The position numbers and the translations under genes were made by a program. Below are positions 42,690-54,487 of a DNA stretch of 64,000 nucleotides, piece after piece. The DNA comes from Sepiola atlantica (taxonomy: Eukaryota > Mollusca > Cephalopoda > Sepiida > Sepiolidae): assembly GCA_963556195.1 (NCBI GenBank), contig OY744525.1:21449686-21513685 (forward strand), given 5' to 3'. Position 1 is the stretch's first letter. The number at the start of each line of letters is the position of its first letter. The notes beneath the pieces are model-generated. The model was not told the origin of the DNA. It saw only the letters and a list, made by a program, of their open reading frames with translations, and made no database searches.

Positions 42690-42765
42690 TCATGCTTAAG
42701 TTTGAAATAGCATTTTCATTGCTACATGTGCAGATTGAATTGATGCATGTTTAAAATGGATCCGT
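42690..42765 (+). repeat. Family R copy (reverse sense)
   Basis: 'ggtcatgcttaagtttgaaa' plus 'tagcattttcattgct' and 'attgaattgatgcatg'. Confidence 0.55.
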
Positions 42766-42879
42766 TCTTGTTTTATTGTTTCTTGTTTATGGGTTTATCG
42801 ATTGATTGTTGAATTGTATGGCATGTCAACTATTGTTGAGTCATTTTATGCCGAAACAGTACAGGGTTTTGTATAACAT

Positions 42880-43650
42880 TGATTTGTAGATTAATTTGCA
42901 GAGATTTGTGTTACATACAACACCTGCTCTTCTTAAATGGTCATTCCTTTAGTTATTTGACTCCGCAGAAACCATCTTTTCCGATTGTCTCCCTTGAATA
43001 AACCAATTTCACTTTGACCTGTAAACAACATATTGGTGCACGAATATAGCAACCCATAATCGCAGGCTTTTGCAGTGCATATACAAACACACGAACACAA
43101 ACTCGCTATTATTTCACAGAGCATCAGTTGTACTCAGATTTGCATAGAGGAACACTGATTGCCATTGCATTGTTCTTGATATGCTGATAAACATGAGAAT
43201 GATGTTAGTGTTACTGATCTTGCAATGCTGTACAACATGGTGAAATCAACAATCTGTTCTAATCTTAAAGAACAAAAATGCACTAAAGGCAGGGTTAATG
43301 GTGATTAAAGGAGTGACTATGTTAACGAAACAAAGATCTCAAATGTTAAAAGAAGTAAAGAAATTATTAATGAAGGACAGTATGTTTCTGGGGTAGGGAG
43401 ACAGATTAATTGGATTTACATTAATTTCAATGAGAAACATTTCACAAACCTAGTCAAAGAACGGATTAAGTGTGTAACTCAAGGTACCACTGTACATAAA
43501 TAAATATAGACTTGCAAACATACAATGATATTTGACACCACTAACGTCTAGTTAGTCTGCTTTACAGTATAATAAACCATTTTATTATTTAACGTTAAAA
43601 GAATAATTATTTCCAATTAATTCCATCCATGAAATATAAAATATTTTAAA
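42880..43650. other. No gene recognised
   Basis: Mixed composition with a 63-codon minus-strand frame at 42933-43124 without a domain. Confidence 0.35.
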
Positions 43651-43654
43651 CATA

Positions 43655-44165
43655 GCTGGACTAAAGTCAGTGGTCCATACCTTGCCCTACAACACAGCAG
43701 CCCCCTAAAGTCCAACCATTCCTCATCAGGGTAGCGGTGGTGGTAGTGTGAAAACTACTCGGCTAACACAGCTCTAATGAAAACTCAGGAGGAGGAGTCA
43801 ACATCAATATCCGTCATTCTCTGGTCGTCTGCCACTGCATGTGCAAGCAAGGATGTGTCAGGTGAAACCACAAATCCATTAAGTGTGGATGTTATTGAAG
43901 CTTCTGCGCATGTGCAACTACTATTCCATTGTGTCTTCTGAGATAAACCTTCCATGGCTTTGTATGCAACTGCTGGGTCTGACTGCTCTAGTTGTCAGAG
44001 GAAAAGACCTGCAATATTGCAGGTATAACAAATTGCTATGGCCAACGTAGAGGACTTCATGCAGACCAGATAATCATGCAACATTATATTCGTGGGTTCT
44101 GTGCAGAAGTCCAATTTGCTCCTCAAAAAACTATGGATACCCCCACCACCACAACCACCACAGAA
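43655..44165. other. GC-richer unassigned block
   Basis: About 500 bp with clearly higher GC than its surroundings and no TA arrays, ending in a (CCA)n run at 44141-44163. No long frame, so it could be an untranslated exon, a regulatory sequence or an unrecognised element. Confidence 0.35.
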
Positions 44166-44189
44166 TAAATATGACTAAAATTTACATTA

Positions 44190-44265
44190 TGTTTCAGACT
44201 ATTGTCCTCATCCTTATTGTTTTCATTTTCACAAAAAGTTGGCTGTTATACTATCTTGCCTTTTC
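44190..44265 (-). repeat. Family V copy 3 (partial)
   Basis: 'ttcagactattgtcctcatc' and 'cattttcacaaaaagttggc' match the start of family V; the hammerhead-like half is eroded. Confidence 0.4.
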
Positions 44266-44477
44266 ATAGAACTTAACCTTCTGGGAATTTTGAACTAAAC
44301 CCTTTTATTAGGATAGCAAAGAGATAATACCTTTCCTAGTTGGCCTCCAGGGGTATTCTCGACTGGTTTCCATGCATCCCAGCACGATGCGATGCGCAAA
44401 ATATAGCCTCCTCATAGTGAATAACCATCCATGCGTGATGAGGAGACATCCTTCTCGAGGTTATCCTGCTAATATCT

Positions 44478-44817
44478 GTGGGCATAGACAGATAATGGCA
44501 AGTCAAGAAGAGTAATCCTTCACCACAAATTCTTCTATTCCACAGGTAGCAGTGGGCATAGACAGAACACGGCGGATCTAGAGGAGTAAACCATCATTAC
44601 AAATCTTGCTATTTCACGGGTAGCAGTAGTTCGAGTTGCATGCATCAACAAACTGATGATCTGGTTCTGAGAACAGCATCGCTTTGCAGATGATCATATA
44701 CATTTGACAATGGGAAGGAACAACTGCTACAGTTAGTGGAGAACCATGAACTACATGCAGGTTTGGCATGCCACATATATAATTAGCCATAAAAAAAAAC
44801 ATGTTTCACCATCAATT
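44478..44817. repeat. Duplicated block, copy 1 (with internal repeat)
   Basis: 44548-44817 is repeated at 45160-45425 with high identity: 'catcattacaaatcttgcta', 'cacgggtagcagtagttcga', 'cagcatcgctttgcagatga', 'ggagaaccatg.acta'. The first 75 bp are additionally an older copy of the unit start ('gggcatagacagataatgg'). Confidence 0.8.
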
Positions 44818-44844
44818 GATGGATGACTCAAGACAGATAAGAAC

Positions 44845-45120
44845 ACTTAAGTTGGAAATAGTATCTTCATCGCTAAATGCACAGATTGAATGGACATGTC
44901 TTTAGAATATCCGTTCTAGTTCATTTTCTGCTTTTCTATCTAATGCAATTACAGACGCCTGTCTTACGCGACTCGGACAGATTTGGCGAAAAGTTGCATT
45001 TTTAAGCCTTTTTTTACTAATGTTTGAAATGGTATTTTCTACGGTCCATTAAACTTAAGTTTGAAATAATATTTTGGTTGGTCTGTCATGCTTAATTCGA
45101 GAATAGTTTTTGTGTCAGTC
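44845..45120 (+). repeat. Family R copies between the duplicated blocks
   Basis: R pieces at 44845-44915 ('agttggaaatagtatcttca') and 45035-45115 ('cggtccattaaacttaagtt', 'ggtctgtcatgcttaat'). Confidence 0.5.
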
Positions 45121-45159
45121 TATAACACTTCTCAAGATTACCCTATTTATATACATAGG

Positions 45160-45425
45160 CATAGAAAGAACACGGCAGATCTAGAAGAGTAAACCATCAT
45201 TACAAATCTTGCTATTTCACGGGTAGCAGTAGTTCGAGTTGTGCTCATTAACAAACTAATGATCTGATTGTGAGAACAGCATCGCTTTGCAGATGATCAT
45301 ATACATTTGACAATGGGAAGGAATAACTGCTACAGTTAGTGGAGAACCATGGACTATTTGCAGGTCTGGCATGCTGCGTATACAATCAACCTTAAGGAAA
45401 AAAAAATGTTTCACCATCAATGACT
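45160..45425. repeat. Duplicated block, copy 2
   Basis: Second copy of 44548-44817, in direct orientation with about 610 bp offset. Differences are single substitutions and small indels near the 3' end. Confidence 0.8.
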
Positions 45426-45816
45426 CAAGTCCAAGCCCAAGTATTTAATCCACTGTGGTATTCTGCTCATAGATATCTGGTTCAGTTAATTTTGTCCTTA
45501 ACTTCCTTCATCAGAGATTGAACTCACTACTTCTAGATAGAAGTCACTTGAGAAAATCTCTTAGCCAACATCTTCAATTTATCTTTAATCCATTCAGCCA
45601 TGGAATCAGTAGAAAAATCCAAGATAATTTTTTTTTTTTTTGGGGGGGGGGGGGGTATAAATTTAATGTCTAGTATAATTATCTACCAACACCTGTATTG
45701 CATGTCCTATATTTAAATTGCAATTACTTGTTATTATTACCATTACTTCTACTTTTAGGATTATCTGCCCTTTTCTTTCTTACTTAGGTGTTAGCTTGCA
45801 CATTGTGTAATATAAA

Positions 45817-46379
45817 TGGTGACCCCACTCCCCCACAAATAGATTCCACCCATGAAATCGTTAATAAATTTAAAATCCTTTCTGCAATCCAACCATATTT
45901 GGTACGGATAAACTTTAGCTTACGCCTGACTTATCCACCAAGTTTTAAGCATGAATATCCAACAGACTTTGTTTTATTGCCATTCAATGATATGCACACC
46001 TGCAAAATTGTCAATAACTCTGATAATCCTCTCTTGGCACTGCCCTAATTTTGGCTGTGATGGCCTTCTTCAGTTCAGGAATAGTCTGGGAATTATTTTG
46101 ACAGACATTATATTTAAGATAACCCGACCGATAAAAATCTGGAGAGTTAAGGTCCATTCAGGATCACACTTCCTACTGATGAGATGATCACCAAAGTGTC
46201 CCTCCCTACATATCATGGAATGGTGATAAAACAAAGACTATTGGATATTCCTGACTGAAATTTGGTGGACAAGTCAGGCATAGACATAACTTAATTTGTA
46301 TGAAATCTGATTGCAGAAAGGATTATAAATTTTATTAACCATTTCATGGGTGATTATTTAGGGGGGGGGGGGTCACCCT
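45817..46379. mobile_element. Palindromic MITE family P copy 4 (most complete)
   Basis: Left end 'ggtgaccccactcccccac', then 'cacccatgaaatcgttaata'. Right end is its complement: 'tattaaccatttcatgggtg', a run of 12 G, 'gtcaccc'. The arms extend inward ('catatttggtacggataaac' with 'gtatgaaatctgattg', 'atgaatatccaacagact' with 'aaagactattggatattcc'), so the whole 560 bp folds on itself. Frames of 86 and 78 codons in it are not genes. Confidence 0.8.
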
Positions 46380-46538
46380 ATATACCAGTACTGCATTTCA
46401 GAAATATTGTCAAATAATATCTAATTGGATTTGAACACAGTTTTCTGATTCTGTAATTTGCATTGGTAAATGGTAGGTTCTTGCACTCTCCTATCACAGG
46501 AAAATGAACAACTGTTTCAGCCACCAAGCAGGTATTGA

Positions 46539-46826
46539 TTTACTCCTCTCCAGGAGTTAGGCACAAGACCAGTTTTTATCTTACTCCCACAAGTAAGATG
46601 TGACCCAAGGTCGGGTCGGGAAAGTGGGGTTTAAAAATTGCCTGGGCAACCCCGTCGGCATTCCCCGGTAGGGCAGCCTCAGGCAATAAGCAATAAACTT
46701 ACTCCTCCCCAAAGAGGGGAGACAAAGCCTGGGAGGGTGGACCTCCTAGAACTGTACAGGACAGACCCATAGACCGGCGTACCAGTCTATGGGGTGCAGT
46801 ATCCATCGGAACAGATACTACACTTT
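46539..46826 (-). mobile_element. U2-SINE copy D, 5'-truncated (short hairpin)
   Basis: The minus strand starts 'aaagtgtagtatctgttccg', has 'gcaccccatagactggtacg' with a very short loop to 'ccggtctatgggtctgtcct', and continues to the standard 3' end 'cctggagaggagtaaa'. It lacks the 'ggccagagtgctcacc' block, like copy B. 5'-truncated within the U2 head. Confidence 0.85.
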
Positions 46827-46829
46827 GTA

Positions 46830-47430
46830 AACATTTATTTAAAATATATAATAAATACTTTTGATACTCTTGTTAGCAAGCCGGTGAAGAAGTCCTTTGC
46901 TTTTGTAATGCAAGAAGTCAAAACCAAACTCATCTTGGATTTGATTATGTGAAACCATCTTTTGTCAAAAAGACTTTTGCCGCCTACAGAAAGATAAGGC
47001 TTAGTAATAAAATACAAGCCTTGTACGCTATTAATAAAAACTATATTTTAGGGTGATAGAAAACACGAAAACTTATTCTGTTTACCATGGTAATGGTTCG
47101 CAGAATGTATCTTGAACGAAATTATTACCACAATGTTAACCAGAGTTAATGACATTACCGTTATATTATTACAGACTTTGGAGCTATAAGCAACTGAACA
47201 ATATGGTTTGGTTAGATTTTCTCAAGTTCGATCAATATTCTTATTCTGTAACGAAGTATCGACTCATTGGTTTGTGGTTTCCTGCTTCTGACCATTTACC
47301 AGGCGAATTTCCAGTGATTTAACTTCTCGAAGAAATTGGTAGATTTTAGAGTAGATATTATTGTGATCCTAAATCATCGCTAAGTGACTAACACTCAGTG
47401 AACAAGCTGTGCATGCTCACATGCATAGAT
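46830..47430. other. No gene recognised
   Basis: A 60-codon minus frame (46835-47017) has no domain. AT-rich. Confidence 0.35.
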
Positions 47431-47435
47431 ACATA

Positions 47436-47436
47436 C

Positions 47437-47521
<85 letters not shown>

Positions 47522-47522
47522 A
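47436..47522. repeat. (TA)n(TG)n compound microsatellite
   Basis: About 20 TA units followed by about 23 TG units. Confidence 0.97.
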
Positions 47523-47689
47523 CGCAGGCATGTAGATAAGTAATGTGTGAGTATACTCTCCTATATATGTACAAGAGAGAGAGAAAGAAAGAGAGAAAGA
47601 AAACACATCTATATTGCTGCTTGGATAACTCGCTTCTTCTTCTTCGCTTGACTGACAACACAATCAAATCAGCCTACAGCAAGGATTTA

Positions 47690-48480
47690 TAGTATTCTGG
47701 GGGCCTGGCTTTGTCAGCGGGAGTTAATGGACATCGCTCTAATGGTCTGTTGCCCAGCAGTTGGTGCTCACAAAGGCCAGAGGCTAGGCCAGTTAGATTG
47801 ATGGAGGAGTGGCATCACCCCAGTTGTCCAGAGACTACGTCAAACCTTTTGAAATAGCCAGCATTCCTACGGCCGGCCATTAAGGTTCAAAAATTTTCTG
47901 CTAAGTTCATCGTGCGGTAATGTCTGCCAGTGCCTTCTGTCAGAAGGGATATCGTGAGCTGCTGAGTGGACAATCAACGTCCACAGGATTTCAGCTTTCA
48001 TTAAAATGGCGGCGGCTATCAAAAACCTTGGCCGCAAAAACCATTCCTTCCTTTCTCCCTCTTCTGTTTTTCATTTCTTATTCTTTCTCTTCCTCTCTTA
48101 TTTTTTCCGAGTTTTCTCCCCTCTCTACCTCTCCCTCCCTATCGCTCATACAGCAGCCTTAAATATGTATGTCAGCACAACTATTTCGCCATTGACATGA
48201 CCAGCATGGGGATGTGCGTTATTAAATCTGAGGAGCTTACAAAGATTTGCACAGGAATTACTCTCAAAGCGGATGTTGTGTGCAGAGGCGATTATTTTTA
48301 CTGTGTTTTTCTGCTCCTGTGTGGCCATTATCAATTGCCCCCATCGTCCCCTGGTCAAACTTCACCCCTTCCCCTGGGCCTCTGTCCGGCTCAACCACTC
48401 TGGCCTTTCCCAATACCCCAGGAATCGATCTTCATGTTATCAGCTGCTTGCCGGCTCGTAAGTTCTTGTGTTCTTTGACA
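47690..48480. other. GC-richer, low-repeat stretch
   Basis: Nearly 800 bp without TA arrays or an identified repeat. It includes a CpG-bearing part ('ctacggccggccattaagg', 'aatggcggcggctatc') and a C-rich part (48330-48425). Overlapping frames of 60 to 93 codons (47920-48162, 48197-48478) exist on the plus strand but show no domain. It is the best candidate in the window for host exonic or regulatory DNA, but this is weak inference. Confidence 0.3.
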
Positions 48481-48834
48481 TAAACCGTTTTGAGAGTCCA
48501 ATCGACCATCATCATCATCATCATCACAAATATTGGTAACGTGTGTGAAGAGCTGTGTCCACACAAAACACACAGAAAATAATATTTTCTTCTCCATTTT
48601 AATGAGACGTAAGGCCTTAGTTTTAAGATTATATAGAAACTAGAGAAAAATGTTACCCGTTGGGTCACTCATTGAGCTCAGGTTAGATTATTTGAATCAG
48701 GAAAAAGTGAGTTTACAAATTCAGTTAAATTTGAAAACCTACTCTTAATTTTTGCATTGGGTTCCAGACCAAAAAACAGTTTAAGAATGAAGGCAACTAA
48801 AGAAAACTGTTTAAAGTTAATGGTCAAAAGACCC

Positions 48835-49203
48835 TGCTGATAAAATGGTAAAAAGGGAACAAGAAAAGAGATGGGAGGAGGTAGAAGAATAAAAAGGAGG
48901 AAAGAAGAAAAAGGGAAAGAAGAAAAAGACAAAGAAGAAAAGGGAGAAAGAAAGGAATGGGAATAAAAAAGAGGGGAAAGAAGAAAAAGAGAAAGAAGAA
49001 AAAGAGGAGAAAGAAGAGAAAGAAGAGTAAGAGAAATAAGAGAAAGAGGAGAAAGAGGAGGAGAAAGAGGAGAAAAAAGAGGAGAAAAAAGAGGAGAAAA
49101 AAGAGGAGAAAAGAGGAGAAAGAAGAGGAGAAAGAAGAGGAGAAAAGAGGAGAGAGAAGAGGAGAAAAGAGGAGAAAGAAGAGGAGAAAATAAGAGAAAG
49201 AGA
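48835..49203. repeat. GA-rich tract (GGAGAAA repeats)
   Basis: Dominated by 'gaggagaaaaaa' and 'gaagaggagaaa' units. The lysine/arginine/glutamate plus frame at 48957-49193 is an artefact of composition. Confidence 0.9.
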
Positions 49204-49204
49204 C

Positions 49205-49890
49205 AGTTACGGGTTAAATAATATTACTATCCCTGGTGATGTTCCCTTTTGTTTATAATGGACTATTCTAAATATTATTATTCTTTTGCTTCCTTTAGTA
49301 CCTTTGACTACTAATAAACAGAGAGAGATGGAAGTGAGAGTCATATATACCACATAAAATAAGAGCAGATTATCAATTAACAGGCACTGGGAGAGGGTGA
49401 GAGTGATAGATAAAAACTTCAAATTATGACTAATTACAAGAATTAAAATGGATTTTTTTTTTAAAATATAACTCAATCAACGGCGTCACTTCAGTTCTAA
49501 TCGTCATCTGTTGACTCTCTCTTTCTTTCTCTGACAATTGTTTCAAGCCTTATTGTTTGTTTGTTTGTTTTCTCTTTATGGAATAATTGTACGTGAGTAA
49601 ACAACCGTCATAATAGTAAATCAACAAAACCCGATAGGAAAAGAGACCGGATCCAAATAACTTATACCCAATACAACCTTGTCAAACTCAATCCTCAAAC
49701 TTAGTATTATTTTAGCAAGTATTTTATGTGATTAAAATATATAAGAAAAAATCCTTAGAGAAACAAACGTTGAATAACTCAGCTTTAGTAGAATATTGGA
49801 TAAAAAATAATCAAAATAAACTCTGAAACGTCTGTATTTTTTAATGAATAAACAGGAATTTAAAACAAGGACACATATTCTTTAAATGTA
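49205..49890. other. AT-rich stretch, no gene recognised
   Basis: The minus frame 49207-49476 (89 codons) has hydrophobic composition only, with no recognisable domain. Confidence 0.35.
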
Positions 49891-49894
49891 CGGA

Positions 49895-50110
49895 TTCAAT
49901 CTGCACTTTTAGTGACAAAAGGTTATTTTTGCAAATTTAAGCATGGTAGACGAAGAAAAATTCTAATTACAAAGTTAATCATGACAGACCAACAGACAGA
50001 GCCTCCTCTGAAGATGGCTTGATACATCTAAACTAAGATGAAACCATACAATCTGATTTAAAACTAAAACATGAAAAACGGACAGACAAAGCTTCTCATA
50101 GGGATGCAAG
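49895..50110 (-). repeat. Family R copies
   Basis: Two or three R pieces: 'agttaatcatgacagacc', 'cagacagagcctcctctg', and 'aacggacagacaaagcttct' with 'catagggatgcaaggatg'. Confidence 0.55.
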
Positions 50111-50214
50111 GATGTAACTATTCAAAAATAAAAGGGAGATTATATATTTGTATGTAATGCAGGCCCTAACTATTTTATGATAATTAGAAATAAGATATGT
50201 ATCAGGCTATATCT

Positions 50215-50815
50215 CTATAAAGTTTGGTGTGTTTATATTTTTGTATGCACAGAATTCACTCCTAAACTAATCAACCGATCATTATGAATTTTGGAACACA
50301 ACTGCTAGGCGTAATGGATCCAAATGTGGGCTATATTTAGTTTAATTTAGTTTCATGCAAAGGGGTAAAAAGGAGGTTAAAATTCAGATACCACAGATTT
50401 GCGAAATTTTAATAGGTATTAGACATAAATTAATAAATATAAAATGTCAGTTTTTTTTAGTATTTTGAATGATTTTTAGGGGCATAATATGGGCACAAGC
50501 TCCAATTTGAAAATTTCATTTTTTCAGATTTGCATTAAATTTGATTCATCATTAGACATCAATTAAACAAGATTCCCTGAATTTCACTTTTTTTCTCAAG
50601 ACCCCTTAAGCTTAAGCCTTAAATTTAAGACATTTTCTAGAATCAAAATCATGTAATGCATTTTGACAAAATTGGAATAAGAATTCTAAACATACGGTTT
50701 AGTATCATTATATATTATTTTAATCTTTGTAAGGGGAGATAAAAATTACTGCAAAACTTCTGTTCGTGTGAATTAATTTTATGCATTCTGGAACGGGTAT
50801 TCTCATAAAAAGTAT
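50215..50815 (+). repeat. Family T repeat, longest plus-strand copy
   Basis: Includes the 5' half ('agtttggtgtgtttatatt', 'actcctaaactaatcaacc', 'ccaaatgtgggctatattta') and the 3' half shared with 12615-12892. The end 'ttctggaacgggtattctc' is matched by 'gaatacccgtccca' in the inverted copy at 58918. Confidence 0.65.
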
Positions 50816-50879
50816 GTAAGCAAATAGACCAACTAATTCGAAGAAAACGAGATTGACACGGACATAGTTTGATTCAATA

Positions 50880-51800
50880 TATTGTAAGGACTTCGTCAAA
50901 AATACATGTTAAAGTAACAGAGACAATACAGCAATGTGGTATAAGATATGTAGGGTAAGAAATAATTTTACAGTGGGGTGAAGGTTGATGGTGGCGAGTT
51001 AAAGCGTGTTCGTTTTCAAATAGTTGGCCAGTAGCAAAAACATTTACAGCAATTTTTCGGAATGTTCAAATTGGAAGAGATTTTTTTTTTTAGAAAATAA
51101 AATTCTACAAATTCACAAAATTGGAACAATTATTTTTATAATTCAAGCCTACTGTTGTAATGGAAGCCAAACTCTACAAAATTAAAGCGTTTCTAAGCCG
51201 ATAAACATTAATTATATAACCTGTATTTTCATACAGTTGTTATCATAACAGTATGTCCGATTACTTTGAAGTATTTTCAAGGCTGACCTTTTTGTACTTA
51301 TTAAAGGGTCCAGGATGACTCAGTCTTATGAATCCAAAATTGGCTGAAAAAACGTTGTGAGCCGAGATGAGAACAGTCCAAAACATTTAAATAACAAGTA
51401 TCTCTGGATTCCATCTAAAACTATGTTGGCCCCTATTTATTTGCCAGAGTTAGACACATGGTCGGTTTTTAACGTGGAAAAATCCAGCTCACCAAAAAGG
51501 GGCACTTTGGATTTGGACAAAAAATTTAAATTGTCTCAGTCTAGAAAGATTTATCCTTCACTAACCGATGACAGAAAAGATTAAATGTTAGTATCAAAGC
51601 AGAAACAATTGTTGTCACCTCTTTATTCCATAACGAGTCAGTGTTATAACAGAAGATATTTTGATATTTTAAACCATTGGCCGTTATGGTCTCTTAATTG
51701 TGTTTTAGACATTTCAATGGTGTCTTTAGATTCTGTGAAAAATTTAACCCTTTTGAAACTTATTTGAATGTTCTAACTATTAACATATCGTTTTCTAAAC
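50880..51800. other. No gene recognised; one short frame of note
   Basis: A 75-codon plus-strand frame at 51357-51584 has a balanced residue composition unlike the Asn/Ile/Phe-rich chance frames elsewhere. No domain, start context or splice evidence supports it. Confidence 0.25.
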
Positions 51801-51816
51801 ACAAACAAATATTGAC

Positions 51817-51817
<1 letters not shown>

Positions 51818-51851
<34 letters not shown>

Positions 51852-51852
51852 G
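51818..51852. repeat. (TA)n microsatellite
   Basis: Interrupted (TA)n. Confidence 0.85.
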
Positions 51853-51879
51853 AATTATATGCATTTCATATCTTGGCTG

Positions 51880-52090
51880 ATGTGATCATTTTCAAAACGT
51901 TTTGGCCATTGTACTGTCGGGCCTTCTTCAGATATCTTCTATCATATTAATGTAAGAATTTTGAACATGAACGGTGTCAAAATGAAAGTTATTTACATGT
52001 TTTAGATGGCTTTCCACATTTGTCTGTTGTGGTCATTTTCACAACATTTAAGACATTGTATACTTCGGCCTTCTTCAGATGTCATTCGTT
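51880..52090 (-). repeat. Family V, two copies in direct order
   Basis: Minus-strand blocks 'tctgaagaaggcccgacagt' (51933-51914) and 'tctgaagaaggccgaagtat' (52080-52061) are each followed by an 'aa.ggcc..aaacg/gtcttaaatg' piece and 'ttgtgaaaatgaccac'. Both are eroded relative to the 22.5-kb copy. Confidence 0.45.
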
Positions 52091-52099
52091 GTTGTCCAG

Positions 52100-52595
52100 G
52101 AATTTTCAACTTACCATTTTATTTAATCCACACAATGTACAAAGTGTGAAACATGCAGATAACATAACAAAACTTTACCTCAACAATATATCGTTAAATA
52201 AAATCCGAATATACTGAGTCATTTCTAGCTCAACAATTCAACTTCAAGATCTTTGGTTAAAAGTTTTAAACATACAAAAGCGAAATATTTTGGTTTTAAT
52301 GCTATTGTTGGTCTACACTTCAAAATATGTATAATCCTCCCTACTATGATAATAGCCATTGTGTATCCGTATAATTATCATATTTCCATAATTTCTGCCC
52401 ACAGTTTAGTCATCAAAAATGATTGCCTATCTCTCTCCCAATAAAATATTTGTGATAAAACTATTTGGTCTATTATTTCAATGCTTAATTGATTTGTTTG
52501 AAAAAAAAAAATACTAACATTTCTGTAATTTTTGATAAAACAGTTTCTCTAGTTGCAATAATATAAAAAAAGTTTGACTCGGCTACAGTTTCATG
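52100..52595. other. AT-rich stretch, no gene recognised
   Basis: Two short plus frames (52020-52217, 52253-52444) without domains. Confidence 0.35.
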
Positions 52596-52599
52596 TTAC

Positions 52600-52960
52600 A
52601 CATTTTATTTTATTTTATTAGCGAGTCACCGCTTATCAAGGCCCAACAGCCACTTGAGGACACGGTTTAATGGTTTGTGTCAAGTGGGTGATAAGACTAA
52701 CACCATGGCAATTGCAGGCGATAGATTGACTCTGGGCAGAATATGATTACTAAAGAGTACGGCTCACCAAGAACTTGTTAACATTGGACTTTAAAACGAC
52801 CATGTTGTAGTCGGCTGGGAAGCATCCCGAGGTATTGTTTTCCACCGACGGACAGTTCTTGGAAAGAAACTCTGCTCATGGAAGCTCCGTCTAGATACAG
52901 GCACACAAAGGAAGAAAGGAAAATTCTTTATTATAAAACTCATTTTAATATGGAGCACTG
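52600..52960 (-). mobile_element. Non-LTR retrotransposon 3' end
   Basis: The minus strand encodes 'FFLCVPVSRRSFHEQSFFPR' then 'TVRRWKTIPR', the RT tail in its clearest form here (FFPRT), then passes into the 3' untranslated region with 'cttgataagcggtgactcg'. Same family as 985-1381; 5'-truncated near 52960. Confidence 0.75.
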
Positions 52961-53547
52961 AGATCGCAAACACTGCAGACTTTTGTTTCGAGGAATTATA
53001 TAATTGAACATTATTCCATATATATATATTTATTTTTTTTTTTTTCAATTTTATTTACATACTATACAATTAAGATTTCATCGTATGATACCCACTTTTT
53101 ACGAATCAACCATCGACTAAGAACTAGCAGTAAAATAGGCAGAAACGTTCATCAGCCGTCAATCTTATTCTTATACTACAATTGAGCACTCTGGTTCTTT
53201 TATTCTACTGACAAGAGATATTAACTATACATAGATAGTGAATATTTCGCATACTATATATTTAAATTAGATATATAGTATGTGACTATATATGTACATA
53301 AGATGCTAACATACAGACATGCTATGCATATACGATTATATATAGACACACATACATATGAACATATATATTTATATATTGAAAAGTCACACAATTTGAA
53401 GCGCTGGGTGGGTGGCAATAATAACGAAGATATTTTTTTTATAAAATATTTAGAAAACCTTTCACAACGCAGATTATTTATTTATATTTTATTCAATATC
53501 TACATACATATACACATACATATGATATAAATAATAGAAAAGTGCTT

Positions 53548-53731
53548 TAAGGTTAAATAGGTTTTATTCAGTTTATATGTTCGTTTCTGTACAATTCATA
53601 TTTCTTGAAATATGCAAAAGCCAAGAGATAACATTACAATTGAATCTGTTTCTTCTGGCTTTTGCATATTTCAAGAAATATAAATTGTACAGAAACGAAC
53701 ATATGAACTGAATGAAATCTATTCAACTTTA
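53548..53731. repeat. Long hairpin, about 76-nt arms
   Basis: Left arm 53548-53623 ('gttcgtttctgtacaattca', 'tttcttgaaatatgcaaaag') pairs with right arm 53655-53731 ('cttttgcatatttcaagaaa', 'aattgtacagaaacgaac'). The central 60 bp have about two mismatches. Loop about 31 nt. A MITE-like foldback or an inverted duplication. Confidence 0.9.
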
Positions 53732-53789
53732 AAAAATTTCCAGTCATTATCTATATTGTACTCTTAGTTATTTCTTCCACTTTTTGGGA

Positions 53790-53797
<8 letters not shown>

Positions 53798-53845
<48 letters not shown>
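53798..53845. repeat. (TA)n microsatellite
   Basis: About 24 TA units. Confidence 0.95.
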
Positions 53846-53846
<1 letters not shown>

Positions 53847-54039
53847 CCTTGGAAGTTTCTCAACCATTAAAACTATATAATAAAAAAATTAAAAATAACA
53901 AACCTTAAGTCCCAAGTCGTTCAGTGGAAAATCACTCATGTAAGTCAATTTAACTTTTACAGTTATTATATTAGTTTGCTTCTAACATTATTTAAGGGAT
54001 CATCAGTTGTTTAACATGAAAAACTGTTTCGGGAATTTA

Positions 54040-54070
<31 letters not shown>

Positions 54071-54440
54071 GGTACAAAATTTATATATGCTTTCAAAAAC
54101 AATTAGCGGGAATCTTTCTAAAGCCCTTTCAACTATCATCTCGTCAAAAAAAAAATCGGGGGATGGGGGTTCAATGTTCCCTAAAAAGATTTAATCTCTT
54201 TGGGGAACTTTGGACCCCCCCCCTTTTTTTATCCCACACTGTGCCTTTTTAATCGGTTTAACGACTTTGAATAAAAGTTATTTTAATCCCCCATCGTTAA
54301 TTTCTTGGCACGTTCAATTCCCCTTGTTCTCTTTACTTTCGCCAATATTATTTATCTATCTGAACTATCGATTTTCTTCTGACGAGATGATAGTTGAAAG
54401 AGCCTTAGAGAGAGTTCCATTAATTGTTTTTAAAATCATA

Positions 54441-54447
<7 letters not shown>

Positions 54448-54482
<35 letters not shown>
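54448..54482. repeat. (TA)n microsatellite
   Basis: About 17 units, adjoining the hammerhead-bearing element. Confidence 0.95.

Positions 54483-54485
<3 letters not shown>

Positions 54486-54487
<2 letters not shown>

Noticed and set aside
51357..51584. 75-codon frame as a host exon
   Set aside because: Composition is more balanced than in chance frames, but there is no domain, splice signal or conservation to support it.
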